Part shown: one piece after another, positions 1-13,914 of the stretch | Position numbering within the stretch: position 1 is the stretch's first letter | Layout of the letters: the number at the start of each line of letters is the position of its first letter | Assembly (NCBI GenBank): GCA_054601695.1 | Contig: BAAHQB010000065.1 | Coordinates: forward strand, 186,001 to 250,000 | DNA length: 64,000 bases | Reading direction: 5' to 3' | Source of the DNA: Amorphochlora amoebiformis | Taxonomy: Eukaryota; Cercozoa; Chlorarachniophyceae | Program-made: the position numbers and the translations under genes | The notes under the pieces: model-generated | Seen by the model: only the letters and a program-made list of their open reading frames with translations | Told to the model about the DNA's origin: nothing | The model's database searches: none

Positions 1-123
1 GTAAATATATTTTACGCCTTAATCTTATTCCCAAAGAAAACTGTATGTATACGTTTCATTCCAATAATTACACATATATATATATACATACATATATACG
101 CACATACATACCTATATATATAC

Positions 124-165
<42 letters not shown>

Positions 166-169
166 ACAC

Positions 170-512
170 CTGGGATCGATATCCCAAAGAAAGCTGCCAT
201 TTGCGGTTCTATGTCACCCTAGCGTGTAATATTATACCTCTATAAATGTACATATTGTAGATATATATATATTATATTTAATTGCACATTTTTATATCAA
301 TATATATATATAGAACAAATATGTGTATATATAACAAATATACAAATATATACGTTGCAGATTTAAACATTATTTTAACCAAGTGAAAGTTACATGGAAG
401 GTGCTTCCACGATAATATACTATCCTAGAATAGAATATATATATTACATACATATATATATATATTTTTTTATATATAATACAACCTATTGAACTTTAGA
501 TGTAAGGCGTTT

Positions 513-562
<50 letters not shown>

Positions 563-712
563 GTAATTAAATAGTCCACCTTAGATGGAAGGCCCTTCCA
601 TGGGTCATATTCACTCTGAGGTTTCAAAGGTTCCTGTATTATGAATATATATATATATATGTATATATATTATATATATATATATACATCTATATATGTA
701 TATATTATATGC

Positions 713-760
<48 letters not shown>

Positions 761-867
761 GATATATTACATATATATATATATATATATATGTATATAC
801 ATATGTGTGTGTATATACATGAATATATGATACCTCTGTGTATGTGCTATATATGTATATATATATG

Positions 868-905
<38 letters not shown>

Positions 906-1189
906 TATATTATACATATCGAAAGACATATGTATATACACATATATTGCATGTTGAACGAAAGTGGAGAGAATGGAGAGCGAGAAAAAAGAGGTAGGGA
1001 GGATGTCAGAGAGAAAAGGAAGAAAGAAGGGAGATAGAAAACCAGAGAGAGAAGAGAGGGAGAGGGAGAGGAGAGAATGAGAGAGAGAGAAGAGAAAGAG
1101 AAAAGAGAAGAAAAGACACAGAGAGAGAGGAGAAAGGGAGAAAGAGAGAAAAGGAGGGAGGAAAGTAAAAAGATAGAGATATAGAGAAA

Positions 1190-1221
<32 letters not shown>

Positions 1222-1960
1222 GAGAAAGAGAGACACAGAGAAGAGAAAGAAAAAGAAGAGAAAGAGACACGAAAAAGAGAGAGAAAGAGAAGAGAGAGAC
1301 ACTAAGAGAAACAAAGCACACACACACGCGCACACAGAGAGAGAGAGGGAGGAAGAGAGAGGGACGGAGAGAGAGGGACGGAGAGAGAGTGGGACGCAGA
1401 GAGAGGGACGGAGAGAGAGGGATATAGGGAGAGAGAATTAAAGCAACTACGGGGCGAGGAGGAGAGAGAAAGAAAAATAACAGGCAGAGATGTACCTCAT
1501 AGTTACAGAACAGTATTACGCTCTTTACACCGCGTAATAATGCGCTGTGAAGGGATACCTACAAATATATACATATACATATATATATATATATTGTGTG
1601 TACATATACGTAATAGATATATGCGTAAACGTATGTATATGCACATGTTTGTGTGTAATGTTATACTAAAAATGTATGTATGAATACAATGTATATATTT
1701 ATATATATATATATTTGTATATATGTATATATATATATATACATATATATACATATATACATATTAATACCGCATACATTATATATTATACATATATATA
1801 TGTATATATATATGTATATATACATAATAGCTACAAATACAATATACATGTATAATAAAGTACACACATGCACAGCCATACATATATGTATATGCATGCA
1901 TAGATAAATATATATATGTGCATGTAATATAAGTATATATATTTGGCAGAAATACATAGA

Positions 1961-2001
<41 letters not shown>

Positions 2002-3751
2002 TTACATATTAACACTTACTAACCTCTTCCACGTCCCCACCGTCCTAAGGTTAGAGTTAGAGTTACGCTTAGGGTTACGTTTAGGGTTAGGGTTAAGGTT
2101 AGGGTTAGGTTTAGGGTTAGGGATAGGATCAGATTATTCAGCATGTCTTAGTCGGAGGACCATTGACTCGTAGGTTAGGGTTAGGTTAGGGTTAGGTTAG
2201 GGTTGGAGTTAGGGTTAGTTTGAGTTGGGGTATGTTTAGGATTTGGGTTTGGGCTAGACTTAGCATTAAGATCATTAAGATTAGGGTTAAGAGTAGGGTT
2301 AGCATTAGGGCTACCCCTAGGACGATCGGGTTAGTGTTGACACTTGGATCTCCGGGAGATGTGTAGTTGTATCTAAAGGGTAAATATTTTGAAAATGTTA
2401 GAACGCGATTTGAAGGATGTCAGGAGCATCGATTTGGATAATGGCCAGACGAATAAATAATTTGAAAATGGCAGGAGCGTACGATTTGGAGATGTCAGGA
2501 GAATATAAATAATGTCAGGAGCATACGGATTTGGAGATATCAGAGTATTCCAAAAGTAAAATGAGTGCGCGGTTGTACATATTACATCGGAAGCCATGCA
2601 TTGGTAAAAAGTGTGAAAGTAGCGACGACCGACTGAGAAAGAGGATTAGTGAAGGTCAAATCTAAGATTGAGATCTGAGATCTAGGGAGTCGGGTTAGGG
2701 TTAGTCAGATCGCGTTAGGGTTCAAGGTAGGCAGCTGGATTAGAGTAAGGGTTAGAATTACGCAGCCGTTTTAGGGCTAGTTTGGAATTAAGGTTAGGCT
2801 GCTTAGGGTTAGGGTTAGGGTTAACAGAGTTGGTATTCGGGTTAGGGTTAGGGTTAAGGTTGAGGTCAGCTGGTTAGAGAGATCGGTTAGAGCTAGGATC
2901 AGGGTTAGGGTTAGGATCAGATTATTCAGCATATTTTAGTCCAAGGACCATTGACTCGGTTAGGGTCAGGGTTAGGGTAAGGGTTAGGGTTAGGGTTAGG
3001 ATTAGGGCTAAATACCGCTGGAGCCATACTACTCAAGCCGACCTAAAGATGTAGGTAGATGTAAATGTATATGTGTGTAGATTCGTATGTAATATATGCA
3101 TGTATGTATTTGTAAACATACACATTCTAGACATTTCTTATGTATATATTTATGTTTATAACATATTTATACATATAAATTTGTGTGTATATATATATAA
3201 ATATGCATATATATATTTATATACATATATATATATATATATATACATATATAAATATAAATATATATATATATGTACGCATATATGCATCCAATATACA
3301 AAAATATGTACATCAAAATACATCAAATAAAATCATAAAATCAATGTCTATCTAATCATCTCCATCTACACACATGCATCTAAACACTGTACACACACAA
3401 CTTATACACATATATAAATTCACATACCGCCTCTCTCAGAGTGAAGGGTGAGTCGAAAGAGAAGTTCATGTAGAGAGGGGGAGCCTTGTAGGGGTCGTAA
3501 TAGCCTTTGTCCGCGATAGTACCGAATACAGCTGTCTCGACAAACCCACCCATCGCCAACGACTGTAGTGATATTCATATGTATGAACAGATGTATATTT
3601 TTGTGTGTGAATGTATATATGAAATACATGCAGATACGGGTATGTATTTTACCTCGACGTTGGGGCAGTCAATGAGGCAGTCGCCGTAATACGTCACATT
3701 TCGACATCCTGGTTGGCCTGTGTGTGTATATATAATATATATGTGTGTACA

Positions 3752-3791
<40 letters not shown>

Positions 3792-3890
3792 AATATTATA
3801 TATGTATACATATATTATATATATATATATATATATTTATTAATACATATACATATATTTATATGTGCATATATGTATACACATATCCAC

Positions 3891-3922
<32 letters not shown>

Positions 3923-5753
3923 ATACAGTCACATTTCGACATCCTGGTTGGTAAGTATATCAAATATACATATATGTATATATAAATGTTTATACATGTG
4001 TTTGTATACATTGTGTAAACACGCTTTCGCATATATATGTTCTACGTATTTCACAGAAAAAGTTTTAAGGACTTTTTTTCTTTTCTCCCTCTCTCTCTAT
4101 TATTTGGATATAAAAGTACACACATAAATATATATATATATATATATATAATATAGATGATATTACATATATATATATATATATTTTGTATGAAATTGTA
4201 ATTATATAAATATATATGTATATATATGTGATGTAGTATTGTATAAATATATGGAACACATGTATTTCCACATATGTGTACATGTATGGCTTACCAACGT
4301 ACAGCGGCGTGGCCTCGAGGAGGGTATACCTGAGATGTGAGCAATGTACATATATATATATATATATATATATAATATTTATGTATATATGTACACACAC
4401 ATATATATATATGTATATATATACATATATTATATAGATATAAATATACATGTATATATATATATGTTCTTATTATACATTTTATGTTGGATGTACATAC
4501 CGAAATGACAATAATATTTTACATACGTATTATGACATGTTATACGAATGACACAATGTATATATAAATATGTATAAATATGTATATATATATATATATA
4601 TACATATATATGTAATGAACACATACACTTCACAACGCATATATGCATCAATATATGCACAGACATATACATAGATATAATACACGTAATACACAGTACA
4701 TATATATATGTACATACAGATATATTTTAAATATGCATATGTACATAACCTAAAATGTGTACAAGATACATATTTATGTATGTATATATAGAAATATGTA
4801 TATATATTATTTAGGTATTTCAAAACATTTATACATATTTTCTATAAAATCACACATGTATATCATATATATCATATAATATATACATGTGTATATATAC
4901 ATATATATATATATATTTATATATGTATGTATATATATTTATATATACATATATATATTGTATATATCATATTACTTTCGCAGGGATATTGGAAATGGGC
5001 TCAGCTTATCCGGACCTTATGTATGAGTGTTGATGCATTAATTATAACATTACATACTTATATTTATTACACATCTATATAGATATATTACGTAAGTATG
5101 TAAAAGTAAATATTTAAACATAGACCTCCAAAAACCCAACTAGACCACAAACCTCTAACGATATCTCCACTTATATTCACATCTAGATGCATAAAAGTGA
5201 AATTCGCGAAACCAGTTCCTCTCCAAACTCGAACATAGCTACACGCGAACACTCACATTTATTGCATGTACCCACCTAAAAGCGCGATTCCAAGGAGCAT
5301 GAAAGGCTTTTTAGGATCCGGTAGAATGAATTCAATGTCAGATAACTTAGGGTTTCGCTGTCGAAAATGTTGAATCTGCTTCTTGGTGAACGCAAAGGTT
5401 GCATTGTAGGGTATGCCTGTTCGTTAGGGTACTTTGGGTGAGTGGGTCCGTCTGATTTCGTATTTGAGAATATGAAATGAAGTACACATGGAAGCATTTT
5501 ACCGTATGGCTTTAGGTACATGTCCCATATTAAGAAGAGCCAGAATTCGCCAACGTTTCTGCCTGGATATATTGACGTATGTAGATTAGCACTACGAGCT
5601 CACCTCCCACGGAGAAATAAATTGTAAAGTAATATCCATTATATAAGACAATAGGAAATCGTAAATGTAATATCCATTATATAAGACAATAGGAAATCGT
5701 AAATGTAAAACCTTAGTGCATGTAAATACTACATATATATACGCATATATATA

Positions 5754-5790
<37 letters not shown>

Positions 5791-7411
5791 AAATATATAT
5801 ACATACTCTGTACATATATGTATATATATGTGTATATATATTTATATAGATGTGTATTTATTTATATATTTAAAAGTATATGCATGCTCATACATGCATA
5901 TGAGCATAAAATACAAACACATATGTAAATCATCAGTGTAGATATGTACATCATATGCTATGAATTTTATTTATATAGTTGAAATGAAACATATGTACAT
6001 CTATATAAATATAATATGTGTATATATATATATGTATATATATGATTTGAATATATTTCGTATACCTTTGGCAATTTCGCTAATGAGCGGGATGATGAGC
6101 TCTGCAGTGGCAGACTCGCGCGCACATCCCTTGGGTATGGATTCCAGGCTCTGTATATATATATTAGTTGCCATTTACTTTTTCATGTATATATTGCAAT
6201 ATATATTATGTACCATATACATATATATATATATATATATACACTATATATACACACATCTATATAATATATATATATATGTATATATTATATATATATA
6301 AATATTACATTTATATATATATACATATATCTATGTATGTATACCCATGAGTCTTCCCTAAGTCATACAGAGTTCAGTCGATTCAGTATATATAAATATA
6401 TATTATATATATATAAATATTTATATGTATATTGGAATATACAAGGCGTACCTCTTTTGTAATGTGTTCAGGCGCTCTCCATGTACCCAATATCTCCTCG
6501 TCACTCTGCAATGGAAGAAGATTCATATTTACACTTATATGTTACAGAAATATGTATAAGACTTGTACCTACATGTACATATACATATTCCCATATGCTT
6601 ATGCAGCATGTTGATGGCGTGTGTGTGTCGTTTAATTTGTATGAGAGTATATATAATATGCACATAAAAGAGAAGGAAGTCTTGGTGAGGGAATTTGAGG
6701 AGTTATAGAGAGGGATGGAGAGGGAAAAGGGCAAACAGCCAGACATACAGCACTAATCGGAGAGGGAAGGGGTGATAGGAAGGAGAGAAACAGGGGCAAC
6801 ATAGATATATTTATTACATATACTAGAATTAGTTGCCTTATTATTGTACAGCAGGACGGAAACTGCCCACGACCCTCCAGACGTACCCGATATGTACCGC
6901 GGTTTCTGGTATTGCATGTAAAATATGAGCGCGTGTCCATATTTACGTACACGCATCTGATGTACGTACGTCAAGCAGCCCGAGGTCCTTCAACCCACGC
7001 ATATACCCTAGCGATGCCACATACGACCTCGAGCCTCCTGTATCAACGAAATACCTCTTATGTAATCTTCACCATGCCTCCGAAACAAGGAAAAGACATT
7101 TCATTTTCCTCAAACATTTCATTTTCGTTCCCCCCCGTGAAAATAATAGGCTTTCTCACCCCCTGAGAAGGCTAGAGCCACATTCGCCCTGTTGTACACC
7201 TGCAAGGTGTTCAAAATCAGGGAAAACCACCAAATTTGGACTCGAATTGTAAATATCCGCTGGAAAGGCAATCAAGACGAACCTCGGGCAATTCGAGCTC
7301 AGGAAAGTTGAAAGGGACCATCTCGGGAGGGGACCACCAGACACGTGCTAGAGCTTTCTCGGCCCGACATATGGCTAGGAAGGATAACGCGACCCACCAC
7401 GAGCCGGCCAT
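170..7411 (-). CDS. cPLA2/lysophospholipase-like serine acyl hydrolase, secreted or lumenal, multi-exon, runs off left edge
   Basis: Exons (high to low): 7411-7283, 7199-7160, 7037-6970, 6905-about 6830, 6505-6452, 6150-6066, 5562-5503, 5416-5276, 5015-4976, 4329-4295, 3717-3653, 3562-3428, 3042-3016, 1558-1496, 218-170. All have GT-AG borders and most junctions agree in phase. The ATG at 7411 opens a likely signal peptide ([14 protein letters not shown]). Next come a glycine-rich oxyanion motif ([20 protein letters not shown]) and the nucleophile elbow [11 protein letters not shown]; the Ser of GTSGG should be catalytic, as in cPLA2 and patatin-like hydrolases. Later blocks (VGLSSMAPA, then [13 protein letters not shown]) match the region around the catalytic Asp, but I could not place the Asp exon itself; a weak candidate lies near 2324-2366. 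It probably releases fatty acids from phospholipids or lysophospholipids. The donor of the 6905 exon is unresolved, and the C-terminus lies beyond the window. Confidence 0.8.
586..602. repeat. 17-bp hairpin ATGGAAGGCCCTTCCAT
   Basis: It has perfect 8-bp arms around one base. Weaker relatives lie at about 393-411 (ATGGAAGGTGCTTCCA) and 499-516 (GATGTAAGGCGTTTCGGA), each between (TA)n tracts, suggesting a small repeated element. Confidence 0.6.
961..1440. repeat. GA-rich polypurine tract
   Basis: Long AGAGAG and GGGAGA runs with almost no pyrimidines. It creates long serine/leucine open frames on minus that are not genes. It lies between exons of the acyl hydrolase. Confidence 0.95.
2046..2330 (+). 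repeat. Degenerate telomere-like TTAGGG array, block 1
   Basis: Many TTAGGG units are mixed with TTAGAG, TTACGC and TTTGGG variants. A 45-bp non-telomeric spacer (GATCAGATTATTCAGCAT, then GGACCATTGACTCG) sits inside at about 2128-2171. It is interstitial and overlaps introns of the acyl hydrolase gene. Confidence 0.9.
2385..2555. repeat. Imperfect tandem repeat with ATGTCAGGAGCATACGATTT units
   Basis: Four or five degenerate copies of a GATTTGGA, then ATGTCAGGAGCATA unit occur between the two telomere-like blocks. They look like satellite-type sequence with no coding content. Confidence 0.65.
2690..3006 (+). repeat. Degenerate telomere-like TTAGGG array, block 2
   Basis: It has the same repeat type as block 1 and carries a second copy of the same spacer at about 2908-2958. 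The duplicated spacer shows the two blocks arose by duplication. Confidence 0.9.
3928..3951. other. 24-nt copy of part of an acyl hydrolase exon
   Basis: GTCACATTTCGACATCCTGG and four more bases are identical to 3693-3716, inside the exon 3717-3653. The copy sits 235 bp away in the intron. On plus it happens to be framed by ACAG and GTAAGT. Confidence 0.9.
5630..5705. repeat. Exact 38-bp tandem duplication
   Basis: The unit TAATATCCATTATATAAGAC and its continuation occur twice, starting at 5630 and 5668, with no visible mismatch. It lies in the acyl hydrolase intron upstream of the exon 5562-5503. Confidence 0.92.
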
Positions 7412-7693
7412 ACCACCTCCGAACGGAAGCTAAGAGAACCGGTTGATTTTGACTATTCCCCGGTCACTGGAAGGGAAGGTTACAGGTAGGATATGAAGAA
7501 AAAAATGTAGCAATATTGTGGAAAATCTATTACAAACGAGTTTGAGACAAGAATGCCTGTGATATGCCTCGTCTAAACACCAAATGGGGCTCCAGTTTGA
7601 AGGCCAAGTGCCGTCGGACACCACGGCCGAAAAAAAGATTAATGAAAAGAAAATAGTATTAGAGGTCGTTGTTGGGAGCATCCGTGACAAGAA
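7412..7693. promoter_or_regulatory. 282-bp head-to-head intergenic region, candidate bidirectional promoter
   Basis: The ATG codons of the acyl hydrolase (7411, minus) and the EHD GTPase (7694, plus) face away from each other. The stretch has balanced base composition and no (TA)n tract, unlike nearly all other non-coding DNA here. I see no recognisable TATA box or other named element, so the promoter role is inferred from layout alone. Confidence 0.5.
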
Positions 7694-9241
7694 ATGGATA
7701 TGCCTTTCGGTAGGGAGCCGGAAGTGCCTCGTCCCAGCGATGTTTTAGCACCTCTGACTCCCGCAAGACAACATAATCCATCCCATCCGGTAGTTTATTT
7801 TTCTGTTCCTCCAACGAAAGTTAACATCATATTTTTCACCCAGCAATCAAGAAATGACCGCGAGAGATATCCAATTGGACTAGCGATTCTCCTCATCACC
7901 GTCGTCTCCCTTACTCTCCCCATATCCCACGGCGCTACAATCTGCTGTCGTCCTCCTCCTTCTATCCACCTTCGTCGCCATTCAAATATCGTTTTCAACC
8001 AAAGGCTGCGCGGAGGAAGGGCGCTTGCCGGAGGAGAAGACGAGGAAGCGGATAACGACGAAGATGATAAAGACGAGTCGAAGGAGGGCTCAAACCTGGC
8101 ATTTTTGGCAATGCCGGATAGAGAACCGCTACCTGAGCTGCCTGCAGGGCTTCCGGTGTATCATCTAAAGGGGTTGCCGCCAAATGTTGGTAAATCACAC
8201 GATGATGTTGGAAATCCATAACTATTGGGGTATTGTGGACAAGTCGAATAATCAGATAAGCTTGTAAATTTTACAGATACTGTTGACCCCGAATCTGCGC
8301 CCGCCGAGGAAGAGGCAGGCGAAAAAAAGGCACAACAGGCTGCTCGTGCCCCCAAATGGACACAGAAGAAACGAGATCCAGTACACTTTCCCAACTTTCC
8401 TGACCTCAAATCTGTCCCTACTGCAATTGTAACCTTAACCCCTAGCCCCAATCACAGTCCTAATCCCTGAACTGATACATGTAGGCAAGTGTTGGATGCT
8501 GCGGGGTTCGGAGGAAGTGGAGAGACCAGCTATCAGAGGAAGATTTGGTTGGGGGAGATTTTGGGAGGGACTTCAGAGGCGCAAGGGACTCGGGAGAAGA
8601 CAACGATGGAGACTGGCTGGGTATGGTGATGAGGAGGGCCAAGCAAGAGTATCTCCATAAGGTTGATGTTAATGATTGACAATAGAATGCTCACGCGTAT
8701 TTGCACACATAATGTATATGTATATATATATACCTGTTTATGCAATATGCTATATTATATGTACATATATATCTATATATATATATAAATATATACATAT
8801 ATGTGTGTGTGTATACTTATATATACATTTAATAAAAAAATACAACATATCTAGATGCGCCCACTTGAAAACTTGTTCCGTTTTGATGAGTTCGAAGATC
8901 CTGCCAACCCCCCCCCCTCCTTTCACACCAAGGTAGCCAAAACAGAGGCTGGGATGAAGATTAATTTTTAGATAATGATCTATCAAGCATACACCAAGAT
9001 TATATTTTCTGCACACATTGCATCCGTATGTATATTTACATCACACTATAATAACGGATATGTGTTTTATATTTTTATATTTAATGCACGCACACATATT
9101 TTGTAGCCCATTGCGTTGGTCCTTGGTCCATACTCTGTGGGAAAGACCATGGCAGTGCGTTACTTGATGAATCAATCCAGCCCAGAGATGGTAAGATTCA
9201 TAGACAAATTACTTCTTATAATGTACATATATAATATGTAC

Positions 9242-9272
<31 letters not shown>

Positions 9273-9362
9273 ATATATGTATACAAATAGTGTATATATA
9301 TGTAAGTGTGTGCATATGTAACAGATGTTCACATATATATATATACATATATACATATATAC

Positions 9363-9395
<33 letters not shown>

Positions 9396-9462
9396 AATAA
9401 TGTATACATGTGCAAATGTGTGCATATGTAACAGATGGTTTCATTTACATATATACATACAT

Positions 9463-9493
<31 letters not shown>

Positions 9494-9530
9494 TATCTAT
9501 GTAAATATATAAATACGTGTATACATGCAA

Positions 9531-9590
<60 letters not shown>

Positions 9591-10321
9591 GTGTGTGTGT
9601 GTGTGTGTTCATAATGTATACAAATACATTTATATGTAAACTATATGAGTAACGTATGTATAATATGTATATATGTATATGAAATACATGTGTAAAGTAA
9701 TATATTTATATTATATAATATATATATATATATATTATATATATATATATACATATATGTTTATAAATCGTCCAAAATATTGTGCACGGCACATGCACAC
9801 TAATATCAGGTTGCATCTCTAGTGCCCGAGCAAGCCATCGAGGTGATCTACATTCTTCATTTAACTTTTTCTTCACTTTTAATGTGCCTTTTCCCACGCA
9901 CCCATCACCCCATTCTTTAACCGCATATACTCTTTAATTGCGTATGCGTCTTACCTACTCTAACCGCAACCTTAACCCTAACCCTGACGCACACGTTTAT
10001 CGTTTCCCTGACAGGTGGGACCCACCCCCACAACTTTCAAGTTTCGGTAACAGAATACTTATACATATATATATATATATACATATATACATTGCAAATA
10101 TATTTTATTTGTATATGTGTAAGCAATATTTATATAAAAGATTTGCACACACATGTATAACGTATATTGAGATAAATGTTCATAAATAAGTTTTGATATC
10201 AATGGATATAGATATACTACATACATATATATATATATATTTATATATATATAATATATTTAAATATATTATATACATATAAATGTATATATATGGTATG
10301 CATAACTTGTACTATATACTT

Positions 10322-10356
<35 letters not shown>

Positions 10357-10949
10357 ATATATATATATACTTATATACATTTTATATAGATGTATACGTA
10401 TGTGTGTAAACATACATTTTATTTCTTTAAATACTTATAGGAATACATTACGCTTACATGTTAGTAAATATATATATACATATATGAATATAAACATACA
10501 TATGTATATGAATATATACATATATATGTATGTATATATATATATATGTATCATGAATTTATATTTCCGTTAGTCGGTTTCGCGCGGTCGGCGAGGGAAG
10601 CAAAGGGAGGAGTTGTACCAGCACGGAAGCAGATGACATCGCTTTAGGTGTATACATTTGATATATAGTAATAAATATACATATATGCATATTGTATACA
10701 TATGTTTATGTATATAGATATCTACATGTACATATGTATGTAAATATATCACGCACAAATACATATATGAGTATACAAAGAATGTGCGCTTTGCATGCAT
10801 TGTACACACATCACATACGCCTTGTGTATATAATATATATATTATATATATATATATATATGTATGTATATATATATTATATATTACATATATACATGTA
10901 TATTATATATATATATATATATATGCATGTATACGTATATATTATATTA

Positions 10950-10980
<31 letters not shown>

Positions 10981-11508
10981 GTTTACATACATGTAAAGTT
11001 ACACATATGTAATATATGCATATATGCATATATAAATTGTCAGGCCTCCTACAACGCTTTGGTCCTCGATTTGTCGGTCATTACTTCGAAACGGTGTGCA
11101 TTACAAATATACCTCTGTACATTCACAAATGTAATATATATACTATAAACATATATGTACATTTACGGTAATATATAAATATATATATATATATATATAC
11201 GTACATATTCCAGGTGGAGCTGCCGGATCAAATTGCTGGTGCGCTCAAGGTATATCTGAATATTAGATTTCACATATACACCAAACACAAAATTTTGCAT
11301 ACTTACATACATGTATACAAAAATTAGGTATCTACATATATATATGATACATTAACATTTGTATATACCTACACATAAGAATGAATATATATATGTATAT
11401 TATGTATATATTATACAATATACATATATATATATATAAATATATGTATATAATATACATATATATATATATATATATATGTATATTTGCATTACAAACT
11501 GTTTATAT

Positions 11509-11546
<38 letters not shown>

Positions 11547-11689
11547 GTATATATATATATATATGTGTGTGTATGTATGTATATACATATATATATATAC
11601 ATATGTATACATGTATATTTGCATATAATAACGAAGATATACGCATGCATAATTGTGTGTGTAGATTATATTATATATGTCAAGACATT

Positions 11690-11728
<39 letters not shown>

Positions 11729-11765
11729 TATATATATATATACCTATATACTTGCATATAGAAAA

Positions 11766-11800
<35 letters not shown>

Positions 11801-12380
11801 TTATATATGTTCATATATACATACATAACTTTGTGTGTATTACGTGCATCAGAATCATCCAATCCAACAATTTAGTTTTACCAAAACATTATACAGACTC
11901 CACATAGATTATAGTATACATATAATATTTTCATGTATGATATATATTTACAAATTAAACATGTGTATATATATATATATATATATATGTCTAATGTATA
12001 GGTATACTGATATACAAATATACACATATATATATATATATATATATATGCGTATGTGTGTATATATATATGTGTGTACAATATATATATATATATAAAA
12101 CATACCTATATTCTCATTGCATGTATACTACTTCCCTCTCTCTGTATCTTCCTCTCTCTCTCTCTCCATCTGTATATATAAATATATATATATATACGTA
12201 CATATATATATATATATATATATATTACATGCATAAATACGCATGTATACATACTATATAAATATCTATGTACACTTACAAATATATATATATATATATA
12301 TATTTATCATAGCGTATATATATATATATATATATGTAAAAATATATAATATCTACTTATGCATATAATATATAACATAT

Positions 12381-12411
<31 letters not shown>

Positions 12412-13244
12412 TCATATATGTATGGATAAATTTAGGATATGACCGTGATTGACAGTCCCGGGCTCGAGACAGGAAAGCATGGAGAGGAACAGGGAGTGGA
12501 ATATCTGGACGTGGTAAATATATTCAAGCTCACATATCAACAAAAACTATCGCATGCATCAACATCATTCATTTATTCATGTACATGTAAACATATATAA
12601 TAATATATATATATTCTATTTTTATAAATATATATATATATACATATATATATTTATATTTATATATGTGTGTATAGATGTATATATGTTGTACATACGT
12701 ATCCATGCAATTACATATACATATATATATATCTATATACAAAGATAATATGCATCTATGTGACATCATTGTTCTATCTGCACAGGCCGAGTGGTTGGCA
12801 GCACGTGCAGATTGCATCTTTTTAGTGCTCGATCAGGACCGCCTACAGGTTCTTCATTGAACTTTAATGTTAATATCCTTCCCTCTCAATAAGTTTTCTT
12901 GACGTATAATATTGTGTATATATTGGGTATGCATACCCATTTTTTAATATTTCATATATATGCATATGTATATGTATATGTATATATAATATGATGTTAC
13001 ATACAGATACACATATATACAATATTTAAATTCATCCAGTTATCCTCTGGGCTTCTTGGTGATCTCGTACGTCGTCTCAGAAGATACAGGAGTAAAATTA
13101 GGGTGGGAATGCATATATATTATATTCTTCATACATAAGCACAATATATGTATGCATGTATATGTATGTATATATATATATATATGTTATATATAGAGTA
13201 TATATATACATATATATATATATGTATATATTATACATACATAC

Positions 13245-13279
<35 letters not shown>

Positions 13280-13862
13280 CATATACATATATATATATCA
13301 TATACCCATATGGTATTACACATATAAATCTGTATTATATATATAAAGACATAAGATGAAATTTTAACTCTCGTGTGTATATTTACGTATACATATATAA
13401 TGATGGTTAATTATACATGTAAATCTATATTATATATTATCATCATGTATATACAGTGATATTGAACACAAATATAGGTATCTCCATAGACCTACATATA
13501 TGTATCCATATCTTTATATATATATATATATATAAGTAATTAATATCAGTATATACATATACATATATACTTCATATTATATAGACCGATATTATCTACA
13601 CATTAGTACATAATTATATTATAGGTATGAAACATATATTTAGATCGTGCTCAACAAATCGGACACGCTATCCCGACGGGCCCTACTCGCAGCGTATGCC
13701 CGCCTCCACTGGGAGCTGGCTAAGGTATACACATATCCATATGTATAAATATATATTGATGTATATGTATGTATATAAATTATATATAATATACATATGT
13801 ACATAAATGTATATTATGCATTAATATGTATATAATGCACATGAATACACATAAAGATATGA

Positions 13863-13914
<52 letters not shown>

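Noticed and set aside
767-1335. Open frames of 109-188 codons on minus
   Set aside because: They come from the GA-rich tract and adjoining (TA)n only.
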